Assembly (NCBI GenBank): GCA_020099315.1
Contig: CP083650.1
Span: 1,922,001 to 1,986,000 of the forward strand
Length of the DNA: 64,000 nucleotides
Source of the DNA: Citrobacter europaeus
GTDB taxonomy: Bacteria; Pseudomonadota; Gammaproteobacteria; Enterobacterales; Enterobacteriaceae
Direction: 5' to 3'
The notes beneath the pieces are model-generated. The model saw only the letters and a program-made list of their open reading frames with translations, was not told the DNA's origin and did no database searches. Made by a program: the position numbers and the translations under genes. Below, piece after piece: positions 26,761-34,889 of the stretch. The stretch's first letter is position 1, and each line of letters opens with the position of its first letter.

Positions 26761-26925
26761 TAAACCCATTAACGCCGGGTAGGCGGAACATTTTGATTCT
26801 GAGTAATCACTGCGTGTGGTTACTTGGTGGCATGAGATTAACTAAAGGTAATTTAAATGGCAAGGATAAAAATAACAAAAGTTAAGTTGTGAGGTGTAAA
26901 AAAACGCAAGCCATTGACTGACTTG

Positions 26926-27330
26926 CTATTTTTTATTTGTTTGGGATTTTCTAACTTTTAGAAGTTCTTCAAAGAGGCGGTTAAAATTTTCAACTCTTGC
27001 TTCTAACTCATTGAGATAGGACTCTTTTTCTGATTCAGGAAGAGAATCAAACAAATCTAAAAGACGTTGCTGCCGTTCATCTAACGCCGTAGGAAGTGAC
27101 TCCACTGGGGTGGGGATTTGTTCTTCATCACCGAAAAGTAACCAGGTCGGAGAACAGCGCAGCGCAGTACTTAAAGCAAAGAGACTTTTCCCCTTTGGCT
27201 CAGTTTGGCCGCTTTCCCATTTGAATACGCTAACGCTGGACTTCTTAACCAGATCAGCAAGCTGCTGCTGCGTTAGTCCAAGCTCTTTGCGCCGGGCGGC
27301 AATGCGATCACTCAAAGTTTCAATTTTCAT
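26926..27330 (-). CDS. CI-type repressor without peptidase domain
   Basis: 134 residues. Residues 5-62 form an XRE helix-turn-helix (RRKELGLTQQQLADLVKKSSVSVFKWESG). The C-terminal half is short and helical (SLPESEKESYLNELEARVENFN) and lacks the S24/LexA-like autocleavage domain of lambda CI. Short non-cleavable repressors of this kind are known from Gifsy phages, where SOS induction works through a LexA-controlled antirepressor. Divergent from a Cro-like gene across an operator region. It should maintain lysogeny. Confidence 0.85.
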   Translation of the reverse strand: MKIETLSDRIAARRKELGLTQQQLADLVKKSSVSVFKWESGQTEPKGKSLFALSTALRCSPTWLLFGDEEQIPTPVESLPTALDERQQRLLDLFDSLPESEKESYLNELEARVENFNRLFEELLKVRKSQTNKK

Positions 27331-27341
27331 AAGCCTAATAT

Positions 27342-27392
27342 AAGTTAACTTGACATAACTTTTGTTAGTATTTATTTTGCTAACATTAGTTA
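27342..27392. promoter_or_regulatory. Immunity operators and PR promoter
   Basis: Two TAAC-N4-GTTA palindromes lie at 27356-27367 and 27381-27392 (25 bp centre to centre), and a related AAGTTAACTT at 27342-27351. TTGACA at 27350-27355 and TATTTT at 27373-27378, 17 bp apart, form a rightward PR promoter whose spacer contains the first palindrome. This is the operator layout expected for mutual repressor/Cro control. Confidence 0.75.
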
Positions 27393-27404
27393 TGCGGAGG
27401 GCGC

Positions 27405-27629
27405 ATGTTCACAGAGACAGTGATTAAGTTTTTTGGCTCCAAAGCTGCCGTTGCGCGAGCGCTTGGCATTTCTCAGGTCGCGGTCACCCGATGGGGGAGC
27501 GCCATTCCTGAAAAGCGAGCAGTTAGGCTAGAGCGTCTAACAGGTGGAGTTCTGAAATATGACCCGTTGTTTTATGAAAACCAGGATAAAGCAAAGAAAG
27601 GGAGAAAATTGAACGATGAAAATCAATGA
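27405..27629 (+). CDS. Cro-like (YdaS-type) regulator
   Basis: 74 residues with the helix-turn-helix KFFGSKAAVARALGISQVAVTRWG at residues 8-31, followed by a short basic tail. GCGGAGGGCGC precedes the ATG. First rightward gene after the operators; expected to repress repressor transcription on induction. Confidence 0.82.
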   Translation: MFTETVIKFFGSKAAVARALGISQVAVTRWGSAIPEKRAVRLERLTGGVLKYDPLFYENQDKAKKGRKLNDENQ

Positions 27630-28092
27630 GATCAAATTGCTGGCCCTCGAGCTGGAAGAGTGGGCGATGAAGGATGGCAGGAAAGGGGGCTGGAAAAAGA
27701 TAGTCCCGCTGATTACAGCGCATCACTACGGTGATTTGCTGGACAGCCTGGCGGATATCGTTGACCCGTCAGAGTATGCGCGATGCCTGCATAACAACAC
27801 GCAGATCATCCAACGGGCATTTCGAAATGACACGCCGAATTATCGTGGTCAGGCAGCTGCGCTGGCGCCAGCAATCAGAGCTGCGATGGATGCAGAGCTG
27901 GCTGGTCAGCATGACTTACATAACCTGGTGGCCATTGCGAACCGCGAGTGCATCGAGGCGACCAGCGCGGTGCTGACTGGTAAGCCAATGCAGGTTATCC
28001 GCAAAGAAACGGCAGAGGCGATTCAGGCGCTGGCCGATCTCATTCCCGGCGTCAGCATCCAGTTCAACCATATTGGTCCGCGCGCGGTGTAA
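27616..28092 (+). CDS. YdaT-like (CII-position) phage regulator
   Basis: 158 residues. The segment NNTQIIQRAFRNDTPNYRGQ with LAPAIRAAMDAEL resembles the YdaT family of Rac-like prophages (NTQKIFRW ... LLPAIEKAM), whose members occupy the cII position after a YdaS/Cro gene and are toxic on overexpression in E. coli. It overlaps the cro-like gene by 14 bp. A DNA-binding regulatory role is inferred from family and place. Confidence 0.65.
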   Translation: MKINEIKLLALELEEWAMKDGRKGGWKKIVPLITAHHYGDLLDSLADIVDPSEYARCLHNNTQIIQRAFRNDTPNYRGQAAALAPAIRAAMDAELAGQHDLHNLVAIANRECIEATSAVLTGKPMQVIRKETAEAIQALADLIPGVSIQFNHIGPRAV

Positions 28093-28104
28093 CAGGAGAC
28101 TCCC

Positions 28105-28347
28105 ATGCTTGCCCAGGAATTAGTAGACCGTATGAAAAATGCGATGAAGCACAGATTACCGACGGAGACAGTCGATCGCAGCGCTGAACTGATTCCGGGG
28201 ATGAAATACCGCAACGAACGCGGACGCATGGTGACGGTAATGAGAGTTTCTCATCTTCGGGTTATGTACCGATACGAAGGTTATCAGGACATCTGCGAGA
28301 CAGGCCGGAGAGAGTTTGAACTCAAGTTCAGGAAGGTGCAGTCATGA
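28105..28347 (+). CDS. DUF4222-like small phage protein
   Basis: 80 residues. The pattern ELIPGMKYRNERGRMVTVMRV with a C-terminal FELKFRKV fits the small beta-rich DUF4222 proteins of lambdoid early regions. CAGGAGACTCCC precedes the ATG, and its stop overlaps the replication gene start. Function unknown. Confidence 0.6.
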   Translation: MLAQELVDRMKNAMKHRLPTETVDRSAELIPGMKYRNERGRMVTVMRVSHLRVMYRYEGYQDICETGRREFELKFRKVQS

Positions 28348-29351
28348 CAGAGCGCACAGCAGGTACGGAGTTTTGTGTGAGTAGAATTTTTGAGATTGTC
28401 CAGTCGATGTCCGGTCAGGGGAACAGCATCACGATCCCTTGTCCTTACCTGGATTTTTTCGCCGGTGACCGCCAGCAGCATTTACTCGCGGCGATCCTGA
28501 ATCAACTGGTGTTCTGGTCTGGCAAATCCCACCTCGAAAATGGCTGGTTTTACAAAGAGCATGCGGTAATTGCTGCGGAAGTTCGAGCCTCCAGTGAGGA
28601 CGTCATCCGCAAGGCAATGAGCAAAATAATCAGCCAGTATTTGCCTGGTGTTATCGAAGAGAAGAAACGCAAGGTAAACGGTACGCCGAAGATGCATTAT
28701 CGCATCAATGAAGAGGCATTAATTGCCCTGATATTCCCGCCAGTGCTGGATTCGGCTCTTAAGCCGAATGGAAACGGCTCTCAAGCCGAAACCAAACGGC
28801 TCTTAAGCCGAATGGAAACGGCCCATAAGCCGAATCCTGGAAACGGCTCTCAAGCCGAATCTATTCTCTATACAGATCTTAAAACAGATAAATACATACA
28901 GATCTCTTCTTGTCCGGGAACTGCGTCCCCGGAAGCCGATTTATCCACAGGCGAAGAAAAAAAATCATCCTCTGAACTGCAAAGGGGCAAATGGGGCACA
29001 CCAGAAGATCACCAGTGCGCTGAGTGGATTTTTTCCCGCATCAAAAAACTCTACGAGAAGGCTGCAGAGACAGACGGCGAACTGTCACGCCCAAAAGACC
29101 CTAACTGGAATGCCTGGGCAAACGAAATACGCCTGATGCGCTGCATAGACGGGCATACCCATCGCCAGATTTGCGATTTATTCAAACGCGTACAACGCGA
29201 TCCGTTCTGGTGTCGCAACATCCTGAGCCCTTCAAAGCTACGGGAAAAGTGGGATGAATTAATTATCCGCCTTGGTGGTAGCACACAACAACGGGATGTT
29301 AACGCCATTTCAGCCCCGGATAACACCATCCCTGAAGGTTTCAGGGGCTAA
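28344..29351 (+). CDS. Phage replication initiation protein (lambda O position)
   Basis: 335 residues. The N-terminal 125 residues look like a winged-helix origin-binding domain of the phage O type (LAAILNQLVFWSGKS ... VIAAEVRASSEDVIRKAMSKI). The middle (about 130-175) is encoded by five DNA iterons and reads as imperfect KPNGNGSQAE repeats; the C-terminal part (about 220-310, Trp-rich) probably binds the helicase or loader. No DnaC-type loader gene (lambda P) follows; DUF1627 stands in that place. As in lambda, the origin lies inside its own initiator gene. Confidence 0.78.
   Translation: MTERTAGTEFCVSRIFEIVQSMSGQGNSITIPCPYLDFFAGDRQQHLLAAILNQLVFWSGKSHLENGWFYKEHAVIAAEVRASSEDVIRKAMSKIISQYLPGVIEEKKRKVNGTPKMHYRINEEALIALIFPPVLDSALKPNGNGSQAETKRLLSRMETAHKPNPGNGSQAESILYTDLKTDKYIQISSCPGTASPEADLSTGEEKKSSSELQRGKWGTPEDHQCAEWIFSRIKKLYEKAAETDGELSRPKDPNWNAWANEIRLMRCIDGHTHRQICDLFKRVQRDPFWCRNILSPSKLREKWDELIIRLGGSTQQRDVNAISAPDNTIPEGFRG
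28751..28859 (+). repeat. Iteron array, putative phage replication origin
   Basis: Five near-identical 14-bp units CGGCTYTYAAGCCG start at 28753, 28775, 28797, 28819 (variant CGGCCCATAAGCCG) and 28844, with spacings of 22, 22, 22 and 25 bp, about two helical turns. Each unit is an inverted repeat with arms CGGCT/AGCCG. They lie in the coding region of the replication protein and end just before an AT-rich stretch (28860-28895), which fits a melting region. Confidence 0.85.
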
Positions 29352-29372
29352 AAAATTAACTTGGAGAATTTT

Positions 29373-30035
29373 ATGGAAACCATTTTAGACGTACTGAAAG
29401 CGATGGAAAAAGCGACTGCCCGTGAAATTGCGGCGCGCATGAAAATTGAGCCTGCGGCGGTGATCGGGATGCTGCGTGAGCATGAAGAACGTAACGAAGT
29501 TGCACAGACTAACGGGTATTGGAAAGTTGCTACTGGGAAAGTTAAATCACAGCCAAAAGCGATCAGTTCAGTCAGCAAAGCGCCAGCAACTGTATCAGTC
29601 AGCGACGTCATCGCATTACTGGCGGAACATGGGCCACAGACATCTCTGGAGCTGGCAACACTGGCAGGTATTGAGTCAAAACGTGTGGCGCCAATGCTGA
29701 CTCACCACATGACAAAAGGGCGGATCATCCGCGAAAAAGTTGGCAGCAAGTTTGTTTATTCGGTGTCGGCCACTGCGTCAGTGAAAAACAAAAGCTCTGC
29801 ACCACGGGAACCGGAGACATCAACTCCACCAGTACCGGAAAAATCTGTCACTGAAATTGTTGAGGAAATCCCCGCTTTCGTCAGCCGTCCTGATGATCTG
29901 CTGATCCCTACGGTACGCGGTATCTCAAGTGAAATTCGCCGCACGAAAGCGAAGCTGGCCAACCTGGAAAAACTTCGTGAAGCCGTTCGTAGCATTCGCA
30001 AGCACGGGGCGCTGATGCAGGAGTTGGCGCAATGA
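29373..30035 (+). CDS. DUF1627-family phage protein
   Basis: 220 residues from METILDVLKAMEKATAREIAARMK, with GGAG 7 nt before the ATG. Two winged-helix-like units are visible (about 1-48 and 70-125, each of the form LKAMEKATAREIAARM and LAEHGPQTSLELATLAG), then a Pro/Glu linker and a C-terminal Arg/Lys-rich helix. DUF1627 proteins occur downstream of replication initiators in lambdoid prophages; the molecular role is not known, but DNA binding is likely. Confidence 0.75.
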   Translation: METILDVLKAMEKATAREIAARMKIEPAAVIGMLREHEERNEVAQTNGYWKVATGKVKSQPKAISSVSKAPATVSVSDVIALLAEHGPQTSLELATLAGIESKRVAPMLTHHMTKGRIIREKVGSKFVYSVSATASVKNKSSAPREPETSTPPVPEKSVTEIVEEIPAFVSRPDDLLIPTVRGISSEIRRTKAKLANLEKLREAVRSIRKHGALMQELAQ

Positions 30036-30118
30036 AACAGAACGAATTACCACGCTGTCCGGAGTGCGGGAACATGCCTGAATACGCGTTTAAATCGAAC
30101 CCGTTCGGCGGTGGGTAG
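30032..30118 (+). pseudogene. Fragment of a zinc-ribbon phage protein at the island boundary
   Basis: 28 codons overlapping the DUF1627 stop (ATGA), reading MKQNELPRCPECGNMPEYAF and on to a TAG. The CPxCG knuckle without its partner cysteines suggests a gene cut off by insertion of the downstream AT-rich island. Confidence 0.5.
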
Positions 30119-30566
30119 GCCGAGGGGATGCTGGCGCCTCAGTAGATTAAGTTAGCCACAAAGATTTATGAAGGAAAAACGTTTTGAGCGATGTGAGGAT
30201 TTATATGGTGATAAGTAACGAACTGTAACTATCAGTAGTCGGGGGAGGTGTTCTGTACAAACATGGTTCGTCACAGTGACTATGTAGCGCTTGAGTTAAA
30301 ACTAGCAGACATGGCAGTGTAAGGCGGCTGACTGGGTTTTAATCGCATGTCTGTCTGACGGGGCGAGGCTCCTGTGTTCTCTATCACTGAAGAGCATGGA
30401 CGGGTAAGACATTTGGCAAACTAAGTATAAAATTGGCTTAGAATAAAACTCGTTAGTTTCAGAGGGCATTTACTTAAGTTAGTGTGAAAAGTGAGCTTTT
30501 TTTAACATTTAACAAATGCAAAATGAAATATAACCGGTATAATACTCGCTCTGCTTAGGGGGTAAA
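30119..30566. other. Left flank of the cargo island, no complete gene
   Basis: About 450 bp with only short open frames and falling GC content toward the methyltransferase gene. A TATAAT at 30538-30543 and GGGGGT before the ATG at 30567 provide a promoter and ribosome-binding site for that gene. Nothing else is recognised. Confidence 0.5.
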
Positions 30567-31553
30567 ATGTTAAAAGCTGTATCGTTGTTTTCCGGTTGTG
30601 GGGGTTCTGATGCCGGTTTGGTTAAAAATGGAATTGATGTCGTTATGGCTAATGACATATTGCCATACGCGCGTGATGTTTATTTGGCCAATCTTCCAGA
30701 AACGGATTATCTCCTAACGGATATAAGAGAAGTGAAATCTTTTCCGATGGCAGATCTGCTTGTGGGATGCTATCCATGTCAAGGATTTAGCCAAGGTGGT
30801 GCAAGAAAAGTTGATAGATCAATCAACTATTTATATAAAGAATTCGCAAGAGCATTATCACAAATTAAACCTAAAGTATTTGTGGTTGAAAATGTGTCTG
30901 GGATGCGAACAAGTACGTTTAAACATCTTTTAAATGATCAGCTAGATATTTTTTCTAAGGCGACGGAAGTTGGATATAACGTTGTATGGAAAGAAGTTAA
31001 GGCTAATGAGTTTGGCGTCCCTCAGGAACGGAAGAGGTTAATAATTGTCGGTTTTAGGAATGATTTAAATATGAAATATTCATTTCCTGTACCAACCCAT
31101 GGTCCTAATACTGATAATGAGTATTTAACTATTCGTTCAGCATTGGAAGGTATGCCTGACTGGCCCAATGGAGAATATTGTGAAGATGTTTTCCATTGGT
31201 ATTATCTATCACGAAATAGACGCTGTGACTGGAATGATGTTAGTAAAACTATCGTGAGTAATATGAGGCATATACCTTTACATCCGGTAAGCCCTAAGCT
31301 CACTAAAGTTGGTACTGATCAATGGAAGTTTGAAACCGAGCAACCAGCTAGACGTTTTTCATTTAGAGAGGCCGCACGGTTACAGGGATTCACTAAAGAT
31401 TATACAATTCATGGTCGAGATTTGTTATTTCCAGATAATAATAGATTATCTCGTACGAGCTTGTTAAAAGAACGTTACAAGGTAGTAGGAAATGCCGTTC
31501 CGCCACCATTGTTCGATGCAATTATCGCCAATATACCAAAAGAGATATGGTAG
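30567..31553 (+). CDS. DNA cytosine-5 methyltransferase of the cargo island
   Basis: 328 residues with the ordered C5-methyltransferase motifs: I (LFSGCGGSDAG), IV with the catalytic Cys71 in YPCQGFSQGG, VI (ENV at 108-110), VIII (QERKR at 153-157), IX (RRFSFREAARLQGF) and X (VVGNAVPPPL). The target recognition region lies about 190-275; specificity cannot be predicted. It is more AT-rich than the surrounding phage genes, and it converges on a nuclease-like/ParB-like operon, which suggests that it is the self-protecting half of a modification-based defence system. Distinct from the phage-type methyltransferase at 36.6 kb. Confidence 0.9.
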   Translation: MLKAVSLFSGCGGSDAGLVKNGIDVVMANDILPYARDVYLANLPETDYLLTDIREVKSFPMADLLVGCYPCQGFSQGGARKVDRSINYLYKEFARALSQIKPKVFVVENVSGMRTSTFKHLLNDQLDIFSKATEVGYNVVWKEVKANEFGVPQERKRLIIVGFRNDLNMKYSFPVPTHGPNTDNEYLTIRSALEGMPDWPNGEYCEDVFHWYYLSRNRRCDWNDVSKTIVSNMRHIPLHPVSPKLTKVGTDQWKFETEQPARRFSFREAARLQGFTKDYTIHGRDLLFPDNNRLSRTSLLKERYKVVGNAVPPPLFDAIIANIPKEIW

Positions 31554-31574
31554 TCTGAGCCCGAGGGCTCAGAC
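31553..31574. terminator. Convergent terminator overlapping two stop codons
   Basis: GTCTGAGCC-CGAG-GGCTCAGAC is a perfect 9-bp stem. It starts at the last base of the methyltransferase stop and contains the stop of the opposite gene, so both transcripts end in the same hairpin. Confidence 0.8.
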
Positions 31575-32534
31575 TTGCGTGATACAATGATTTATTATTT
31601 CGTTTATATCATCATTCATTTCTTCAAATTCTTCATGATACTTCTCATGTATTAGAGTCAGACGTATTCTATCAAGAACAACCCCGGCATCCTCACTAGC
31701 AACTTTAAGCATTCCATCGCAAAGGACATAAGGTGTTGTAAAAACTTTAACGCAAGAAACATAGCTTAGAGGATGAAAAAAACTCTCAAGTCTCTTTATG
31801 TTAATATCTGAAAACTTTGTATTCCAATTATTTCCACATGCACATTGACCAAGTGCGAATAATAAACCATCTCTTCCATCAGAAAAGTGTTTCCAAGAAA
31901 TAAAATCAACCCCTCCGTCTTTAATCGGCCCTGCATCGCCGTTCGAAAGTCCAGCCTCAGGCATCCAATGCCATTCCAACGTTCTAAAGTTGATTAGTCT
32001 TTTTAATTTCTTAAATAATTTCTGAAATTCAGTTGGGTTTTTGCGAGATCTTGGCCAGCCTGTATGCATATGCTTTGCCTCTTCACCGAAGAATCTTGTG
32101 AAGATAGCGCCCGCAAATATTTCAAAAAAACGTGGAAGTCTTGTATTACTTCCTTCTGTTATGTTTTGTGCCATGGATATGCATAAACATAAAATATATG
32201 ATATTGGATAGGACTCTTTGAGTTTTAAATGGTTCTCTTCGTATATAAAAGGATAACTATTCTTCAAGATTTTGGCTCTGCGCTGTAATTCATCTGCGAC
32301 ATCACTTAGGATGTTATCTTTTCCATGATCTTCAATCATCCATTCTTCATCAGCATGATCTGATAGTTCATCTTGAATCTCATCATCCAGGGTGCCAGCT
32401 ATTTGTTCATCAGCTATAGCATTGTCTATAGTAGAGAATTTTTCAATAAGCGCAGAGAATTCAACTTCATCAGCATCAGTGCAGATCTTTTGGTATCTAT
32501 TTTTATCGGCTAATAGTAACTTTTTAGAACTCAC
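31569..32534 (-). CDS. PD-(D/E)XK nuclease-like protein of the cargo island
   Basis: 321 residues from a GTG inside the end of the upstream gene (11-bp overlap); a TTG seven codons earlier is an alternative. The N-terminal third is acidic. The central part carries a helix with Glu (LPRFFEIFAGAIFTRFFG, about 132-149) followed by DGGVDFISWK (about 206-215) and LFALGQCACGNNW (about 225-237). This spacing of Glu, Asp and a Gln-Cys strand is that of Mrr/restriction-type PD-(D/E)XK nucleases, although the usual Lys of the last motif is not obvious. I do not recognise a named family. A nuclease effector paired with a ParB-like sensor and a methyltransferase is inferred. Confidence 0.5.
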   Translation of the reverse strand: MSSKKLLLADKNRYQKICTDADEVEFSALIEKFSTIDNAIADEQIAGTLDDEIQDELSDHADEEWMIEDHGKDNILSDVADELQRRAKILKNSYPFIYEENHLKLKESYPISYILCLCISMAQNITEGSNTRLPRFFEIFAGAIFTRFFGEEAKHMHTGWPRSRKNPTEFQKLFKKLKRLINFRTLEWHWMPEAGLSNGDAGPIKDGGVDFISWKHFSDGRDGLLFALGQCACGNNWNTKFSDINIKRLESFFHPLSYVSCVKVFTTPYVLCDGMLKVASEDAGVVLDRIRLTLIHEKYHEEFEEMNDDINEIINHCITQV

Positions 32535-33699
32535 CGTCAGTATCCTTACCAGCAATAACAGAGTTTAATGATTCACGGAATTTTCTAAATTGTCTAGAAA
32601 GTTGGTCCAAACGTTCGGATAAGGCAATAGCGGTTTCTTTTGTAATTTTGTCTTTATTTACCCTGGAATGACATTCTTCTAAGTTATCACTAATTTGAAA
32701 TATTAGTTCAATAATTCTCTCTTCAGCAGGTTTAGAAAGTGATTGAATTTCATCGACATTTCTACCTGCTTTGAGATGTCTAACTTTTTCTTCAGAAGAA
32801 ACTATTTCTGCCAAAAGTCCTAACTTTCGAGAGTCGTTAACTTGAGAGTTTTTGCCAGTTCGTTTATCACCGAACATAGCAGTCATTAATAATTTAGCGT
32901 TGTCAAGCTTTTCGCTATTTATTGGCTCTAATTCTTTCTCTTCTGAGGATAAATTTACAAAGTCCTGAATCGATTTATATCCGAGTAATGTATATACCCA
33001 TGAAAATGGATAGGCCGAATTACTTCCTCTACCCTTTTTTACGCTATCGTCTTTAGTGTATTTCCCTGTTCTTTCTAATTGCTTTACAAAGTTATATCCC
33101 TGCAAAAGACGTTTAATAGTATTATGCTTATCTCCAATCATAGAAGATATATCACTAATACTCATATCTCCGTCATTTACAGTACGCGAAATCCACGCTG
33201 CTTTTGCATATGAATCCCAATCCTTAGTTGAAACAATGTGACGAACACCTAGATAAGATACCAACGGTTTATTGTCTTGGGCACCCTCAAAAACAATTGC
33301 AGGAATTTTTGTAAGACGATGTGAACCATGTTTATGATATTTTTCTATATAAGATTTGAAGATATCTAACTGATCTCTAGCCCTGTCATCTTGAATAAGA
33401 ATTAGGCATGCTGATAATCTTCTGTTGCCCTCCATTACAGTGTATTCTTTTTCATTTATTTTTTTTACAACCATGGGTTCAGCAGAAAAATAGCCATTAA
33501 TTGCTATTGAACTTAAGACATCTGTTACACCATAGTTTTTAACAATATTATTAAGAACATCTATTTGTGTTGCTTTTCCAGAAAAGTCCTCTCCAAATCG
33601 TGGATTTTTTTCGTCAAGTTTAAGATATTCAATCGGTAACTCAATTACTTGTCTTGATTTCAATTCGTCCAGCTCTTTTTTTATTTTCTTCTGTGGCAT
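32524..33699 (-). CDS. ParB/Srx-fold protein with EGNRR motif
   Basis: 391 residues. The N-terminal 150 residues have ParB N-domain features: PIEYLKLDEKNPRFG (about 22-36), INGYFSAEPMVV (67-78) and VMEGNRRLSACLI (88-100), the position of the nucleotide-binding GERR box of ParB. A helix-turn-helix-like segment follows (ISDISSMIGDKHNTIKRLLQGYNFV, about 180-205), and the C-terminus is a long helical region. No ParA is near, so plasmid partition is unlikely; similar EGNRR proteins sit in defence loci, and DUF262/ParB folds act as NTP switches in SspE-type defence. First gene of the operon with the nuclease-like protein; AT-rich. Confidence 0.7.
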   Translation of the reverse strand: MPQKKIKKELDELKSRQVIELPIEYLKLDEKNPRFGEDFSGKATQIDVLNNIVKNYGVTDVLSSIAINGYFSAEPMVVKKINEKEYTVMEGNRRLSACLILIQDDRARDQLDIFKSYIEKYHKHGSHRLTKIPAIVFEGAQDNKPLVSYLGVRHIVSTKDWDSYAKAAWISRTVNDGDMSISDISSMIGDKHNTIKRLLQGYNFVKQLERTGKYTKDDSVKKGRGSNSAYPFSWVYTLLGYKSIQDFVNLSSEEKELEPINSEKLDNAKLLMTAMFGDKRTGKNSQVNDSRKLGLLAEIVSSEEKVRHLKAGRNVDEIQSLSKPAEERIIELIFQISDNLEECHSRVNKDKITKETAIALSERLDQLSRQFRKFRESLNSVIAGKDTDGEF

Positions 33700-33708
33700 G
33701 ATATCACC

Positions 33709-33735
33709 TAATTATGCATATTAAAAACATAATTA
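33709..33735. promoter_or_regulatory. Inverted repeat upstream of the ParB-like gene
   Basis: TAATTATG (33709-33716) and CATAATTA (33728-33735) form a perfect 8-bp inverted repeat with an 11-bp AT-only spacer, 10 bp upstream of the start codon. It is placed where a self-repressor would bind; the ParB-like protein has a possible HTH. Confidence 0.5.
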
Positions 33736-34383
33736 TACAGTAAAAATAAATGCTTGTTAATAGTGTGTTTAAAATAAATAAAAAATAAAGAAACTACTTC
33801 GATGAAAATCATATAATAATTTTGTTTGTAAACTATCATTTAATAAATTGTTTTAAAAAGAGAGTAGATAAATCAAATGATTCTGAGAATATGCACAAAC
33901 CTTTATCGAACCCACACTTCTGAAATCAAATGATGTTGCATGCTAAAAGCCAGGAAGTTTCATATTATTAGCGCAGTGATATGTTGAACCGAGACATTGC
34001 TGAAAATTAGAAAGAAGAACAGGACAAGGTCAGTATTGATCGTGCTACTTAAATAATAGTTAATCAACCAGCAGTCGCCGATTAAGTAGCGAGAAAACAG
34101 TCTGAACATCTGCATGTTTACTCTATGGTACGTGTACCTCACTATCGTGAACTCGGTTTTACTCAGCCAAAAGCATCCTATCTGCGTTATCTGGATCTGG
34201 AAGCGCAGAACAAGAAGAAGTAACGGGTTGTCTCATTATCCCGTCATAGGCTGAGGCTTTGGCGTAAGCTAACTTGCCAGAGATGTGTCAGACTACATTT
34301 TGTAGCCTGATTTGTTTCATTTACGTCCATAATGAAGACTTATCGGATGGAAAGAATGGTGTCGTTTTCTACGAGGTAATTTA
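33736..34383. other. Right flank of the cargo island with a gene remnant
   Basis: About 650 bp without an intact gene. The first 200 bp are extremely AT-rich. At 34122-34221 the plus strand reads a 32-codon open frame beginning MVRVPHYRELGFTQPKASYL and ending in a Lys run and TAA; it has normal phage codon use and looks like the 3' end of a gene truncated by the island, but I do not recognise it. Confidence 0.45.
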
Positions 34384-34764
34384 ATGATGAACTTTAAGAT
34401 ACTTCTTCCCTTAACATTAATTATATCAGTTGCATCCTACGCAGAGGGGGACTACTTACCAGGCATGTCCCCACTGCCGTCCAGGCAACAGGCTATAGAT
34501 TTAGCTGTATTGGTGATAGCGTCATCCAGCCCAAAAGTAAGTGAGGAAAGGGATCTGGAATTGATGTCCAGTATCGAGAAAACTGCGGGTGGTGTTTGGG
34601 ATTCCTGTGCTGTTGCAGCTAAGAATGGTACTTTCTCAGACGAACATTCCAGAGTAATTGTGACAGCTAAGAAAACAGGTAACCAATTTGTAGTCGAGCA
34701 GTTAGGTAATGTCTGCTCAATAGCTTTCATGAAGGTTACAATTGATAAACAAGCATCAGAATAA
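34384..34764 (+). CDS. Secreted small protein with two cysteines, unknown
   Basis: 126 residues. A signal peptide is clear (MNFKILLPLTLIISVASYA, cleavage about residue 20). The mature 105 residues have two Cys (in WDSCAVAAKNG and GNVCSIAFM) that could form a disulfide in the periplasm. GAGGTAATTTA precedes the ATGATG start. No family recognised; a lysogen-expressed envelope protein such as a superinfection-exclusion or virulence factor is possible. Confidence 0.6.
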   Translation: MMNFKILLPLTLIISVASYAEGDYLPGMSPLPSRQQAIDLAVLVIASSSPKVSEERDLELMSSIEKTAGGVWDSCAVAAKNGTFSDEHSRVIVTAKKTGNQFVVEQLGNVCSIAFMKVTIDKQASE

Positions 34765-34889
34765 TTTTAATAGTCAGAAATGCTACGGCTTTAAGGTAAT
34801 GAGTCGTAGTGCCATGCCAGTTGAAGGAAACCGCCGCTTACTTATACCAGGTTCATCGACTGTAATCATATAAAGCAATTTTACTAAAA

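Noticed and set aside
28735..28862. Iteron cluster considered as a CRISPR array
   Set aside because: Units are 14 bp with constant short spacers of 8-11 bp that are themselves similar, and the DNA is coding; this is an iteron origin.
32524..33699. ParB-like gene as part of a plasmid partition system
   Set aside because: No ParA-type ATPase and no parS-like repeats nearby; it is coupled to a nuclease-like gene instead.
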